DNA from: Crocinitomicaceae bacterium
GTDB taxonomy: Bacteria > Bacteroidota > Bacteroidia > Flavobacteriales_D > Crocinitomicaceae
DNA: 64,000 nucleotides
Assembly: GCA_014762645.1 (NCBI GenBank)
Contig: JABURP010000108.1
Span: 23,267 to 87,266, forward strand
Reading direction: 5' to 3'
Position numbers and translations under genes: made by a program
The notes under the pieces: model-generated
Databases searched by the model: none
Told to the model about the DNA's origin: nothing
What the model saw: the letters and a program-made list of their open reading frames with translations, nothing else
Shown here: in pieces, positions 19,338 to 28,112 of the stretch
How the letters are laid out: every line of letters begins with the position of its first letter
Position numbering within the stretch: the stretch's first letter is position 1

Positions 19338-20398
19338 TGTCAGAATCTAGTCAACCAAATAGCGATCAAATCAATAAGTTGCTGGCCAATAAAAAGGCCC
19401 ATGAAAAGCAACTAACACCTGAAATTCTATTCAAAAAGATTCGTTCCGGAGATAAATCCGGACTCAGTGAGGCTATTACGCTACTGGAAAGTCAACGTGA
19501 AAGTGATGTTCAAAAAGCACAGGAATTGCTTAAGATGGTACTTCCTCATACCGGGAATTCAATACGTATTGGTATAACTGGTGTGCCTGGCGTAGGAAAA
19601 AGTACATTTATTGAGACTTTCGGGAAATATTTGATTGATCAGGGAAAACGTGTGGCTGTTTTGGCTATAGACCCCAGCAGTGAACGTTCCGGAGGGTCCA
19701 TTCTTGGTGATAAAACCAGGATGACTGAGCTGTCCAACAAAAAAGATGCGTACATCCGCCCAACAGCAACAGGTGGCTCTTTAGGAGGGGTTGCCCGGAA
19801 AACAAGGGAAAGTATTCTGTTATGTGAAGCAGCCGGATTTGATGTGATTTTGGTGGAGACCGTCGGGGTTGGACAATCAGAAATAGCTGTTCATTCCATG
19901 ACCGATTTCTTTCTGCTGCTCATGTTAGCAGGGGCCGGAGATGAATTGCAAGGGATTAAGCGCGGTATAATGGAAATGGCGGATAGCATCCTGATCACAA
20001 AGGCTGACGGCGATAATATTAAAAACGCCAATGCTGCCCGAAGCGAATTTAAAGCCGCTCTTCATTTATTCCCTCCGCATGACAATAACTGGGTTCCTAA
20101 AGTGGAGACCGTATCTGCATTAGACGGAAAAGGAATGGATACAACGTGGGAAATTCTTAACGCATTTCAAGCGTTAGTAATACCTTCTGGATGGTTCGAA
20201 CAAAAAAGGCTCTCTCAACAGGAATTTTGGATGAAGGAAACCCTCAAAGATGTACTTTTATCCGATTTTTATTCTTTTCCCGGGATAAAGGAAAAAATTA
20301 AAGAGGTAACCAAAAAATTGAATCAATCTGAAATTACATCCTATCAGGCCTCTGAAATCGTAATGAAATTTTACAATGAGCAAAAAAAGAACCTTTGA
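19337..20398 (+). CDS. meaB: Methylmalonyl-CoA mutase-associated GTPase MeaB
   Basis: IGITGVPGVGKSTFIETFG, VLAIDPSSERSGGSILGDKTRM, VETVGVGQSE motifs. Confidence 0.95.
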   Translation: MSESSQPNSDQINKLLANKKAHEKQLTPEILFKKIRSGDKSGLSEAITLLESQRESDVQKAQELLKMVLPHTGNSIRIGITGVPGVGKSTFIETFGKYLIDQGKRVAVLAIDPSSERSGGSILGDKTRMTELSNKKDAYIRPTATGGSLGGVARKTRESILLCEAAGFDVILVETVGVGQSEIAVHSMTDFFLLLMLAGAGDELQGIKRGIMEMADSILITKADGDNIKNANAARSEFKAALHLFPPHDNNWVPKVETVSALDGKGMDTTWEILNAFQALVIPSGWFEQKRLSQQEFWMKETLKDVLLSDFYSFPGIKEKIKEVTKKLNQSEITSYQASEIVMKFYNEQKKNL

Positions 20399-20597
20399 AT
20401 TATCGGAGAATAACGAATTCATTGAATTGAACAAACTCCTAAAAATTGAGCAGATCGCACAAACCGGTGGCCATGCCAAACTATTGATTCAGGAAGATCA
20501 AATCACCGTGAATAACGAAATAGAGTCGCGTATTCGGCGCAAATTGCGCAAAGGAGATGTCGTACAGTTTGAAGACACGCTAATAGAAATAGTTTAA
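20376..20597 (+). CDS. S4-domain RNA-binding protein (YbcJ-like)
   Basis: IELNKLLKIEQIAQTGGHAKLLIQEDQITVNNEIESRIRRKLRKGDVVQF; start overlaps the meaB 3' end by 23 nt. Confidence 0.85.
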   Translation: MSKKRTFELSENNEFIELNKLLKIEQIAQTGGHAKLLIQEDQITVNNEIESRIRRKLRKGDVVQFEDTLIEIV

Positions 20598-20602
20598 TTA
20601 TC

Positions 20603-21643
20603 TTGGAAGTCCCTATGGATTACAACGAGGAAAAGTTCAAAGAGCATATCAAAGCTGTCGTTGAAGCCAGTCAAAGCACCGACGACACACTTGAGGAGCG
20701 ACCCTTAACGTTAAAAGAGCTGAAAGAACTGGCCATCAGTATGGGTTTGACTGAGGAACAGTGGAATGATTTACAAACGAAAGCGCATGAACACCTCAAA
20801 GCCGCAGATGACCATTTAAAGGCTAGAAACTTCAGAGAAGCAATTACTGAAGCGGAGAAAGCAACGGCGATAAATCCCTACATAGAGAATAGTAATGCGG
20901 TTCTGGCGAAGGCGTATATGATGCTTTGGCTGCAAACACACGAAGATCTTCACCGGGATAAAGCCGAATTTCATGCCCGCAGAGAATTGAAGGTCGATCC
21001 ACGTGATCAAATTGCGGTAAATGTCCTCAGTACCATTGACAAAAAAAGACGAATTCTTGCTGGTGATTCAAACAATAGAAAGCGTCTTTTGATTATTGTC
21101 GGGGTGGTTATTGTGGCCATTATCTTGGCAGTAATTCTCTTTAACAGGGCTAGTGCTAAAAAGGAAGACGACCTGCAAACCACACAACTGACGCAGGAAA
21201 ATCAGTTCATCAAAGATCAACTTATAGAAGCAGAAGAAGAAGTTATTTCCAAGTGGGACATGGTTCAGATTCAAATTGACCGAAGAAATAACCTTGTCCC
21301 TGACCTGTTGAGCGTTATAGGCTCTTCAGATGAAGACGCAACGGCATTAAATGAAAGCATAGAAAATCTTAAAGCTGAAATTGCACAAGCCGAGGGTGAA
21401 AGAAAATTCAAACTGATGAATGATCTGGATGCAAAGGTTCAGGAAATGAAGGAAATTGCTAACCAAAACCCGAATAGCGAAAATGTTAAAACACTCATGG
21501 TTCAAATTGAAGGATCAGAAAATCGCATAGCTTACGAAAAGAAGTTATACAATGATGCTGTGAAAGAATACAACATTCTCGTTAAAAAGCATGGAGAAAA
21601 ATTCCCGGAATATGAAATCAAGCCTTACTGGAGCAGTAACTAA
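20603..21643 (+). CDS. TPR-like domain, TM and LemA-like domain fusion protein
   Basis: N-terminal helical repeats (AADDHLKARNFREAITEAEKATAINPY), TM LLIIVGVVIVAIILAVILF, C-terminal LemA-like KWDMVQIQIDRRNNLVPDLL...QIEGSENRIAYEKKLYNDAVKEYN. Confidence 0.75.
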   Translation: MEVPMDYNEEKFKEHIKAVVEASQSTDDTLEERPLTLKELKELAISMGLTEEQWNDLQTKAHEHLKAADDHLKARNFREAITEAEKATAINPYIENSNAVLAKAYMMLWLQTHEDLHRDKAEFHARRELKVDPRDQIAVNVLSTIDKKRRILAGDSNNRKRLLIIVGVVIVAIILAVILFNRASAKKEDDLQTTQLTQENQFIKDQLIEAEEEVISKWDMVQIQIDRRNNLVPDLLSVIGSSDEDATALNESIENLKAEIAQAEGERKFKLMNDLDAKVQEMKEIANQNPNSENVKTLMVQIEGSENRIAYEKKLYNDAVKEYNILVKKHGEKFPEYEIKPYWSSN

Positions 21644-23066
21644 GCTTAGTCTGTTCTTAATATTGTTGAGCCCGGTATTTACCTGGAGCCAGGATGAAGA
21701 CTCAACCCTTGTTGATTCTTTGTTAGTTGAAGAAGAAATAACCAGCCCGTTTGCTTCTTATTTTGAGCCGTTAAGTGAAGAAGAAGTACAAAACGTAAAA
21801 GCCGGTTGGAATACGGCAGGTGTAGTAAACGCTGTTGAAGACGTTCCAAATAACCGCCTAACAACCGATAGTCGAGTATCTGACCCACATAACCTGCTAT
21901 CTGCTGATGGTATTGACACACTGAACAGAATTATCAAAATGGTTCAGGAGGATACAGACTTTGAGATTGCGGTTGTCATGTTAAATTCTATTGGAGATAA
22001 TGATCCTCACATGTTTGCTACCGACTTGTTTAACCACTGGGGTATTGGTGATGCCGAAACAGATAATGGCTTACTGATCATGGTGATCAACGATATTCAC
22101 AAGGCATCTATTATTACAGGAAGAGGAACAGAAGCTTATATTACAGACGCACAAACTGCAGAAGTAAGGGAAACTGAAATGATACCTTTCTTTAAACAAG
22201 AAGACTATACCACTGGAGTCATCAGGGGCGTTCAGGTTTTTGCAGAAATGCTGTATGGTATACCACCGGAATACTTGCAAGAGTCGGACGATTATACTTA
22301 TGAGTCAAATGATGACTACGCGTACGATTATTCTGCGTATGAAGAAGAAAGCGTACCATTTTTTCAACTTCCTTTAGTGAGATTTTACCTGAAAATTGCA
22401 GGAGTCCTAACAATTGCATGGCTCATCACACTAATTGTTTGCTTCTTTATAAAGAATTTGCATAAACGCTATCATGCACTAAAATTTTGGACCTTGCTGG
22501 TATTTCCAATTGCATTTCCGGTTCCATTTTTGGGCTTATACTTCCTCAACAGGTACTTCATGAACAAATGGCGAAATACGGAACGCTTTAGCCCAAATTC
22601 AGGTGAGTTTATGATAAAACTGAGTGAATCTGAAGATGATGAGCATCTGAAGAAAGGTCAAATATCAGAAGAAGTGATTAAATCCATAGATTATGATGTA
22701 TGGGTTACTCAGGATAGAACGGAGGTAATCATATTGGCTTATAAAAGATGGTTTTCTAAATTTCGAAAATGCCCTAAGTGCAAGTATAAGACCTGGCACA
22801 AAGAATATGACCGGGTGATTAGTGCGGCAACGTATTCAAGTTCAGGTACAGGTGAGCGTAAATACTCCTGTAAAAACTGTCATCATTCGAAAACCACACG
22901 TTATACCATTCCACGAAAGCAGAGGTCCAGCAGCAATTCTTCAGGAGGATACAGCTCTGGTGGTGGTTACAGCTCTGGTGGATCTTCTTACGGTGGAGGA
23001 AGTAGCGGAGGTTCATCATGGGGCGGAGGTTCGTCCGGAGGTGGTGGATCAACCGGAGGTTGGTAA
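21591..23066 (+). CDS. TPM-domain (YgcG-like) membrane protein with Cys-rich zinc-ribbon-like segment and Gly/Ser tail (start likely 21612)
   Basis: VSDPHNLLSADGIDTLNRIIKMVQEDTDFEIAVVMLNSI...FNHWGIGDAETDNGLLIMV; CPKCKYKTW...CKNCHH; GGSSGGSSWGGGSSGGGG tail. Confidence 0.88.
   Translation: MEKNSRNMKSSLTGAVTKLSLFLILLSPVFTWSQDEDSTLVDSLLVEEEITSPFASYFEPLSEEEVQNVKAGWNTAGVVNAVEDVPNNRLTTDSRVSDPHNLLSADGIDTLNRIIKMVQEDTDFEIAVVMLNSIGDNDPHMFATDLFNHWGIGDAETDNGLLIMVINDIHKASIITGRGTEAYITDAQTAEVRETEMIPFFKQEDYTTGVIRGVQVFAEMLYGIPPEYLQESDDYTYESNDDYAYDYSAYEEESVPFFQLPLVRFYLKIAGVLTIAWLITLIVCFFIKNLHKRYHALKFWTLLVFPIAFPVPFLGLYFLNRYFMNKWRNTERFSPNSGEFMIKLSESEDDEHLKKGQISEEVIKSIDYDVWVTQDRTEVIILAYKRWFSKFRKCPKCKYKTWHKEYDRVISAATYSSSGTGERKYSCKNCHHSKTTRYTIPRKQRSSSNSSGGYSSGGGYSSGGSSYGGGSSGGSSWGGGSSGGGGSTGGW
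22932..23063 (+). repeat. Gly/Ser low-complexity coding repeat
   Basis: Encodes SNSSGGYSSGGGYSSGGSSYGGGSSGGSSWGGGSSGGGGSTGGW. Confidence 0.85.
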
Positions 23067-23172
23067 AAACGCACCGTACAGCTATGAACCTTTTCATGAA
23101 CGAATTGTTACTTGTGAACAAAGTTGTATTTACAGTCTAAGGTGAAAGAAAATTTGTAATTAACTTTGAGGC

Positions 23173-23943
23173 ATGAGCAAAAAGCCGTTGATTCTTGTTA
23201 CCAATGATGATAGTATTGAAGCTAAAGGGATTGCTTCTCTTGTTGAAGCAGTTAAACCTTTAGGCGATATTGTGGTCATTGCTCCTGACACTGTTCAAAG
23301 TGGAAAAGGACATGCCATTACCATACATGACCCACTCAGGTTGAAAAAATCAAACGTTTTTCCGGGAATTGAGGCATACACTTGCTCAGGAACTCCAGTA
23401 GATTGTGTGAAGCTGGGTATTTATGAGGTATTAAAAGAACGACCAACCTTGTTGGTGTCTGGAGTGAATCACGGATCAAATGCAGCTACTAACGTACTTT
23501 ATTCAGGAACTATGTCTGCTGCAGTTGAAGGTGCTATTGAATCTATTCCCAGCATAGGATTTTCCCTATTGGATTATGATGCAGATGCAGATTTTGAAGC
23601 TTCAAAACTATATGCGCATAAAATTTCTGAAATGGTACTCAAATATCCACTTCAAAAGGGGGTTTGTCTCAACGTGAACATTCCTAAAGGGAAGATGGCA
23701 GATTTAGAGGGTATAAAGATCTGTCGTCAGGGAAGAGCCTACTGGGAAGATTCATTTGACAAAAGAAAAGATCCTTTTGGTGGAGAATATTACTGGTTAA
23801 CCGGAGACTACACTTACACAGATAAAGGTGAGGACACAGATCTCTGGGCTCTTTCACACAATTTTGTTTCAGTGGTGCCAACTCATTTTGACATGACGGC
23901 ACATCACTTAATTTCGAATTTAAACGAAGAATGGGATATATAA
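23173..23943 (+). CDS. surE: 5'/3'-nucleotidase SurE
   Basis: ILVTNDDSIEAKGIASLVEAV, VIAPDTVQSGKGHAIT, VSGVNHGSNAATNVLYSGTMSAAVEG motifs. Confidence 0.96.
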   Translation: MSKKPLILVTNDDSIEAKGIASLVEAVKPLGDIVVIAPDTVQSGKGHAITIHDPLRLKKSNVFPGIEAYTCSGTPVDCVKLGIYEVLKERPTLLVSGVNHGSNAATNVLYSGTMSAAVEGAIESIPSIGFSLLDYDADADFEASKLYAHKISEMVLKYPLQKGVCLNVNIPKGKMADLEGIKICRQGRAYWEDSFDKRKDPFGGEYYWLTGDYTYTDKGEDTDLWALSHNFVSVVPTHFDMTAHHLISNLNEEWDI

Positions 23944-24251
23944 TGCAGGAGAAACTAGCAAAAATTGACAAGCTATTCATTGGAATTGTAACGGGATCAC
24001 TATTGCCGATAGTTGGATTCCTTGTTTCCTTCCCAATTAAAACAAGAAGCAGTACAGTGACTTTTGATCAATACGTTGACCTGGCTTTGACGCAAAACCC
24101 AGAGCAAATGGACATTTTGATCTTCAGTTTGATCCCCAACCTGCTCTTATTCTATTTCACAAATTTCAGGTGGAAATTGAACAATTTTACCCAAGGTTTG
24201 GTTGGCGCAACCGTAGTAGGATTAATCGCCTTGATCTTCCTCACCTCCTGA
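23931..24251 (+). CDS. Small hypothetical membrane protein
   Basis: Three hydrophobic segments; overlaps surE 3' end; convergent 30-nt overlap with flippase gene. Confidence 0.65.
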   Translation: MGYIMQEKLAKIDKLFIGIVTGSLLPIVGFLVSFPIKTRSSTVTFDQYVDLALTQNPEQMDILIFSLIPNLLLFYFTNFRWKLNNFTQGLVGATVVGLIALIFLTS

Positions 24252-25778
24252 TCGGATCAACAATTGCTTTATATCGGCAATTCTGAATAATCCCAGTACA
24301 ACAGCTAACACTACGCTCAACAAAATAAATATCATCATTTGTTGTAATGCCGTAATTCCTAAATCCACAAGCTGAGCACCCAGTAACAGACCTATGATGA
24401 TGGCAGGAAAAATTAGAATTCGCCAGAGGAGGTTGATGTTGATTTTCATTCTAAAGATGGCATAAACCAATACCATTTGAATCAGTGCGGTGACAATTTG
24501 GGTGATCAAAGTTGCCAACGCAGCTCCTTCTGCCTTCATGCTTTGAATAAGTATGAAATTGAGTATTATGTTGAGTACTACTCCGAAAACTGCCATTAGA
24601 TTGAGATGTCGTAAACTGCCATTAGCAGTAAGCAAGGTTCCAAAAACATACGTCACGGAAACCGGAATAAAACTGAGAATGAGGAATCCAAAGGTAATGC
24701 CTGATGCTTCTGTAACGCCAGGATACCTCAGCTGCATTAGCTCATGCTGATACCAAAAGCCAAAAATTCCTGTGATCATACTCACCACTATGAGTATTCT
24801 GAATGCCAGCTCCATCATTTCCCGTACATTTTCCTTTTGCTTTATTAATCTTGAAAAAATGGGCAATAACAATCCTGCAAACAACAAGGCAAACATGTTA
24901 ACAGCATCCAGAATTCGAAATCCTTGTGCATAAACACCTGACTGTACATTGCCGTCGGGCAAAAGCCGTTCAAGCATCACTGCATCCACCCGGTTGTACA
25001 TCATCATTAAAAAGATCAATAAGGCGTACGGAAAACTTTTCTTTAAAACTGCACGTGAGAATGTTCGCTTGATCTCCAAACGCATCCTCCCTACTTTATT
25101 GCTCAAAATCCCTAGTGAAATTAAAGCCGATAACCCATAAGCCAAGGTTTGTGCATACACGAACCATTCAATGCGAAACGTATCACCCATGAGGTTCGTC
25201 CACAGTAATACTGAACAGAAAACAATCAATAAACTCCTGTCCAGTATTGATATTACTGCATCTGTTTTAAATAAATGCAATCCGGCAAAGTTTGAACGTG
25301 AAAACTGTATAATCGCAACCAGAAATTGATTAACCATCAGTATACTCAACAAATAAAATTCATACTGTGAATAGCCCACCAACAGTCCGGACAGGAGGGT
25401 AAAAGTGGCATACAGAATAAACAGAGAGAGTCGTAGGGATAATATTTTAAAAAAGTGCTTTTGTAATAACTGGGGATGCTGCGCAATATTTCGTGTATTG
25501 TAATTGGTTATTCCCAGGTCGAGAAGAATATTGAGTAAGAACGAAAAATTAAGGAGGGAGAAGTAATTACCATACACCTCTTCCCCTACTCTTATCTGCA
25601 CTTCTGCATCAATTCCAAGGATATAGAATGGCTTAACCAGAAGGTTGAGCAAAACGATTAATGATAAACTGGTAAGAAATTTGCGTTGCATAAAGCAGTA
25701 TTCCTTTAAAAATACGTAGAAACCGTATTTTTGTTTTAAGTGGATTTTACTATGTTTAACCAGGAATGATAAGGACAC
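24222..25778 (-). CDS. Oligosaccharide flippase / polysaccharide biosynthesis membrane protein (start likely ~25691)
   Basis: ~12 TM MATE/Wzx-like protein (LLDLGITNYNTRNIAQH, GVYAQGFRILDAVNMFALLFAGLLLPIFSRL); N-terminal 29 aa overlap the divergent gene so M30 is a better start. Confidence 0.85.
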   Translation of the reverse strand: MSLSFLVKHSKIHLKQKYGFYVFLKEYCFMQRKFLTSLSLIVLLNLLVKPFYILGIDAEVQIRVGEEVYGNYFSLLNFSFLLNILLDLGITNYNTRNIAQHPQLLQKHFFKILSLRLSLFILYATFTLLSGLLVGYSQYEFYLLSILMVNQFLVAIIQFSRSNFAGLHLFKTDAVISILDRSLLIVFCSVLLWTNLMGDTFRIEWFVYAQTLAYGLSALISLGILSNKVGRMRLEIKRTFSRAVLKKSFPYALLIFLMMMYNRVDAVMLERLLPDGNVQSGVYAQGFRILDAVNMFALLFAGLLLPIFSRLIKQKENVREMMELAFRILIVVSMITGIFGFWYQHELMQLRYPGVTEASGITFGFLILSFIPVSVTYVFGTLLTANGSLRHLNLMAVFGVVLNIILNFILIQSMKAEGAALATLITQIVTALIQMVLVYAIFRMKININLLWRILIFPAIIIGLLLGAQLVDLGITALQQMMIFILLSVVLAVVLGLFRIADIKQLLIRSGGEEDQGD

Positions 25779-26419
25779 AGCACATATTATTTTTGTTTTT
25801 TGTATTCAATGCGTTGATCAGCAGTGCAGACTCGCCTCTGACCGATACGCCTTTTTGGTTAGCGTATGAAGACGATAAAAATGTGAGTTATGCGAGAGAG
25901 AACGGGCTGGATAAGAAAGTACTTAAGCTTTTAACCGGTAAAAAATTGACCTGTGACGTCAAGCTGGCCATTATCAATTCTTTTGGATGGGAATCTGGCT
26001 ACACGCAAACTTTTGAAGATTATTTACTTGAAAAAAGAAAGGGCCTGGACAGGGAAGTATTCAAATACCTTAAAAGTGATAGCCAGGAAATGCCTGAAGA
26101 AACAGAACAAACTGAATTATTGACCACAGACGATTTGGTGTGTTGGTCGTATTTAAGGGCAATGGACAACTATCAAAGTCCTCAACACTCTATGAAAGGC
26201 GCATTTTTAGCTTACTGGAGAGACACTACCAACATGAGCGCAGGAGTGGTATGGTGCCTTGTAGTTTCTCAAATGGCTCTGATGGCAGATTGGTGTAAGA
26301 TTTACGAAAGTGCGCAAACCTTTATCGTTGAACCGGAATATCAATCAAATGTGTTCAAAGACGAAGCTGTGACCATCATAATGGAATACATGAATTTGTA
26401 CAAGCAGGATTGTGAGTAA
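25766..26419 (+). CDS. Secreted hypothetical protein
   Basis: Signal-peptide-like N-terminus; intact ORF; 3' end duplicated at 27894..27926. Confidence 0.65.
   Translation: MIRTQHILFLFFVFNALISSADSPLTDTPFWLAYEDDKNVSYARENGLDKKVLKLLTGKKLTCDVKLAIINSFGWESGYTQTFEDYLLEKRKGLDREVFKYLKSDSQEMPEETEQTELLTTDDLVCWSYLRAMDNYQSPQHSMKGAFLAYWRDTTNMSAGVVWCLVVSQMALMADWCKIYESAQTFIVEPEYQSNVFKDEAVTIIMEYMNLYKQDCE
26387..26419 (+). repeat. 33-nt direct repeat, copy 1
   Basis: tacatgaatttgtacaagcaggattgtgagtaa, identical to 27894..27926. Confidence 0.9.
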
Positions 26420-26470
26420 ATCAATGATATTCCATTAGTTATAAGCGAAACACCTATTTTAATAGAAAAA

Positions 26471-27739
26471 CTATTCCTTCACCACCTGAGCTCTGTATCT
26501 TCCTTTATTGGTTTCAACTACCATCAAATAAGTTCCTACTGGCCATTCTGAGATATCCAGGTTTATGGTATGTCCAGTTAGCTGCTGTGAAAGAACTTCA
26601 CGTCCATCTAAAGAATATACCCGAACAGCATGTAATTCATGTTCGTCGGCATCTAAACAAAGGACGTTTTGAGCCGGGTTAGGGTAAATTCCTACGTTAA
26701 TCCCTTTTTCTTCCTCAACAGAAAGGTCATACGGCCAAAAATAGACTTCTTGTTGATTAACCCCACCGGCATTCGTGGTTTTGTAAATACCGTCACCGCT
26801 TACTGCAAAACCCAGGGTATCATTCACAAAATAAATTTCGCGGAAAGCCTTAGACATACCCGTTCCCAAATCATCAATTTCTGTTTTGAACCAGGTATCT
26901 CCGCCATCTGTGGTACGCAAAGTTCCCCAAAATCCGCCTACCATAAAACCGGTTGTGTCGTTGACAAAAACAATATCTTCCAGGGTTCCTCCCATTTCAT
27001 ACGCTACCCAACTTTGGCCAAAATCTTCTGTATAGGAGTATAAACCTGCTGAGCCTGAACCCATTTTATTTCCTATGATAATGATCTTTCCATTTAGGTT
27101 TAAAGAATTTCTAAAGGAATAGGTGCCATAATTTAAGGGATCATAAACGCTGCTCCATTTTAATGAATCTACATTTAGTACCTGCCAAGCACCAGCACAC
27201 GACGTTATTTGACCATTATAGGAGTTAAAGTGCCGAACTCCCCATAAATTTACATCTTGCACCCAGGATAATCCACCATCAGTGGTCAAAAGCCCTCCGG
27301 CTCCTCCATCAGCCCAACCCACATAACCAGTATCGTTGTTCAGAAACAATATATCGACATCTGCAATCGTATTTGTATAAACTTCACCGGTATCAATTTG
27401 AAACCAATTTTCACCGCCGTCAAGAGTTTTAAACAATTTCCAGGTACATGCCATATACCCAACCGAGTCAGACGGAAATGTAATACTGTACGGATTACCC
27501 GGTACCCCTGTTGTGATATCAGCAATTCTCGTTGTATCCCAGGAGTTACCTCCGTCAAGTGTTCTGATAACAGTAGATAATCCGTCAAACTTCCCAACTA
27601 CAAATCCGGTATCTTTGTTAATGAAATGCAGGTTCTTGAAACTATTGGACATATAATCCACCGGTGGTGATATTATTTCCCACTGCCCCAAGCCCGTGAA
27701 GGGGAGAAAAAAAACTAATATGGCCAATACTTTATTCAC
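26471..27739 (-). CDS. YCF48/BNR-like repeat secreted protein with T9SS type A sorting domain
   Basis: Repeated TLDGGNSWDT / TLDGGENWFQ / TTDGGLSWVQ / TTDGGDTWFK; C-terminal IYPNPAQNVLCL...GREV; GTG start. Confidence 0.88.
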   Translation of the reverse strand: MNKVLAILVFFLPFTGLGQWEIISPPVDYMSNSFKNLHFINKDTGFVVGKFDGLSTVIRTLDGGNSWDTTRIADITTGVPGNPYSITFPSDSVGYMACTWKLFKTLDGGENWFQIDTGEVYTNTIADVDILFLNNDTGYVGWADGGAGGLLTTDGGLSWVQDVNLWGVRHFNSYNGQITSCAGAWQVLNVDSLKWSSVYDPLNYGTYSFRNSLNLNGKIIIIGNKMGSGSAGLYSYTEDFGQSWVAYEMGGTLEDIVFVNDTTGFMVGGFWGTLRTTDGGDTWFKTEIDDLGTGMSKAFREIYFVNDTLGFAVSGDGIYKTTNAGGVNQQEVYFWPYDLSVEEEKGINVGIYPNPAQNVLCLDADEHELHAVRVYSLDGREVLSQQLTGHTINLDISEWPVGTYLMVVETNKGRYRAQVVKE

Positions 27740-27740
27740 G

Positions 27741-27863
27741 CTATGTCCTCACCAATTTTGAAACAAATACCTGATCACCTGCATACAACTTAATAATGTA
27801 TGTTCCTGATGCCAAGGTACTGATATTAACGAAATTACTGGTTATTTGGTTGAGAATATTAGC
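27741..27863 (-). pseudogene. Orphan C-terminal fragment of a T9SS sorting-domain protein
   Basis: Minus strand reads NILNQITSNFVNISTLASGTYIIKLYAGDQVFVSKLVRT*; in-frame TAG just upstream, no start codon. Confidence 0.8.
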
Positions 27864-27869
27864 CTAATA

Positions 27870-27926
27870 GAAATTCTCGGCATCATGTTGCAGTACATGA
27901 ATTTGTACAAGCAGGATTGTGAGTAA
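27870..27926 (+). pseudogene. Orphan 3' fragment paralogous to the end of 25766..26419
   Basis: Encodes EILGIMLQYMNLYKQDCE* versus EAVTIIMEYMNLYKQDCE*; last 33 nt identical. Confidence 0.8.
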
Positions 27927-28112
27927 CTTGATTGGGTAACGCCTGCTATTGTAGTTTATCAACCTTGTTAGATATCTATCTTATCATAAAAATATATAGA
28001 AAGGACGGTTTTGCGTATTTTGCACCTGCTCCTAAAATTCCTTAAATTCACCCTTTACCTGGTTGAAAATTAAACCAATGGGGGTAATACATGTCCTATT
28101 ATCACGTATATT

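Noticed and set aside
22822-23145. Long out-of-frame ORFs (22822..23145 + and 22819..23121 -) over the Gly/Ser-rich end of the TPM protein
   Set aside because: Produced by the low-complexity GGX codon composition of the real gene; no plausible protein features.
25692-25778. N-terminal 29 residues of the flippase ORF
   Set aside because: Overlap the divergent gene start at 25766; M30 (MQRKFLTSLSL...) begins the first TM helix and is the better start.
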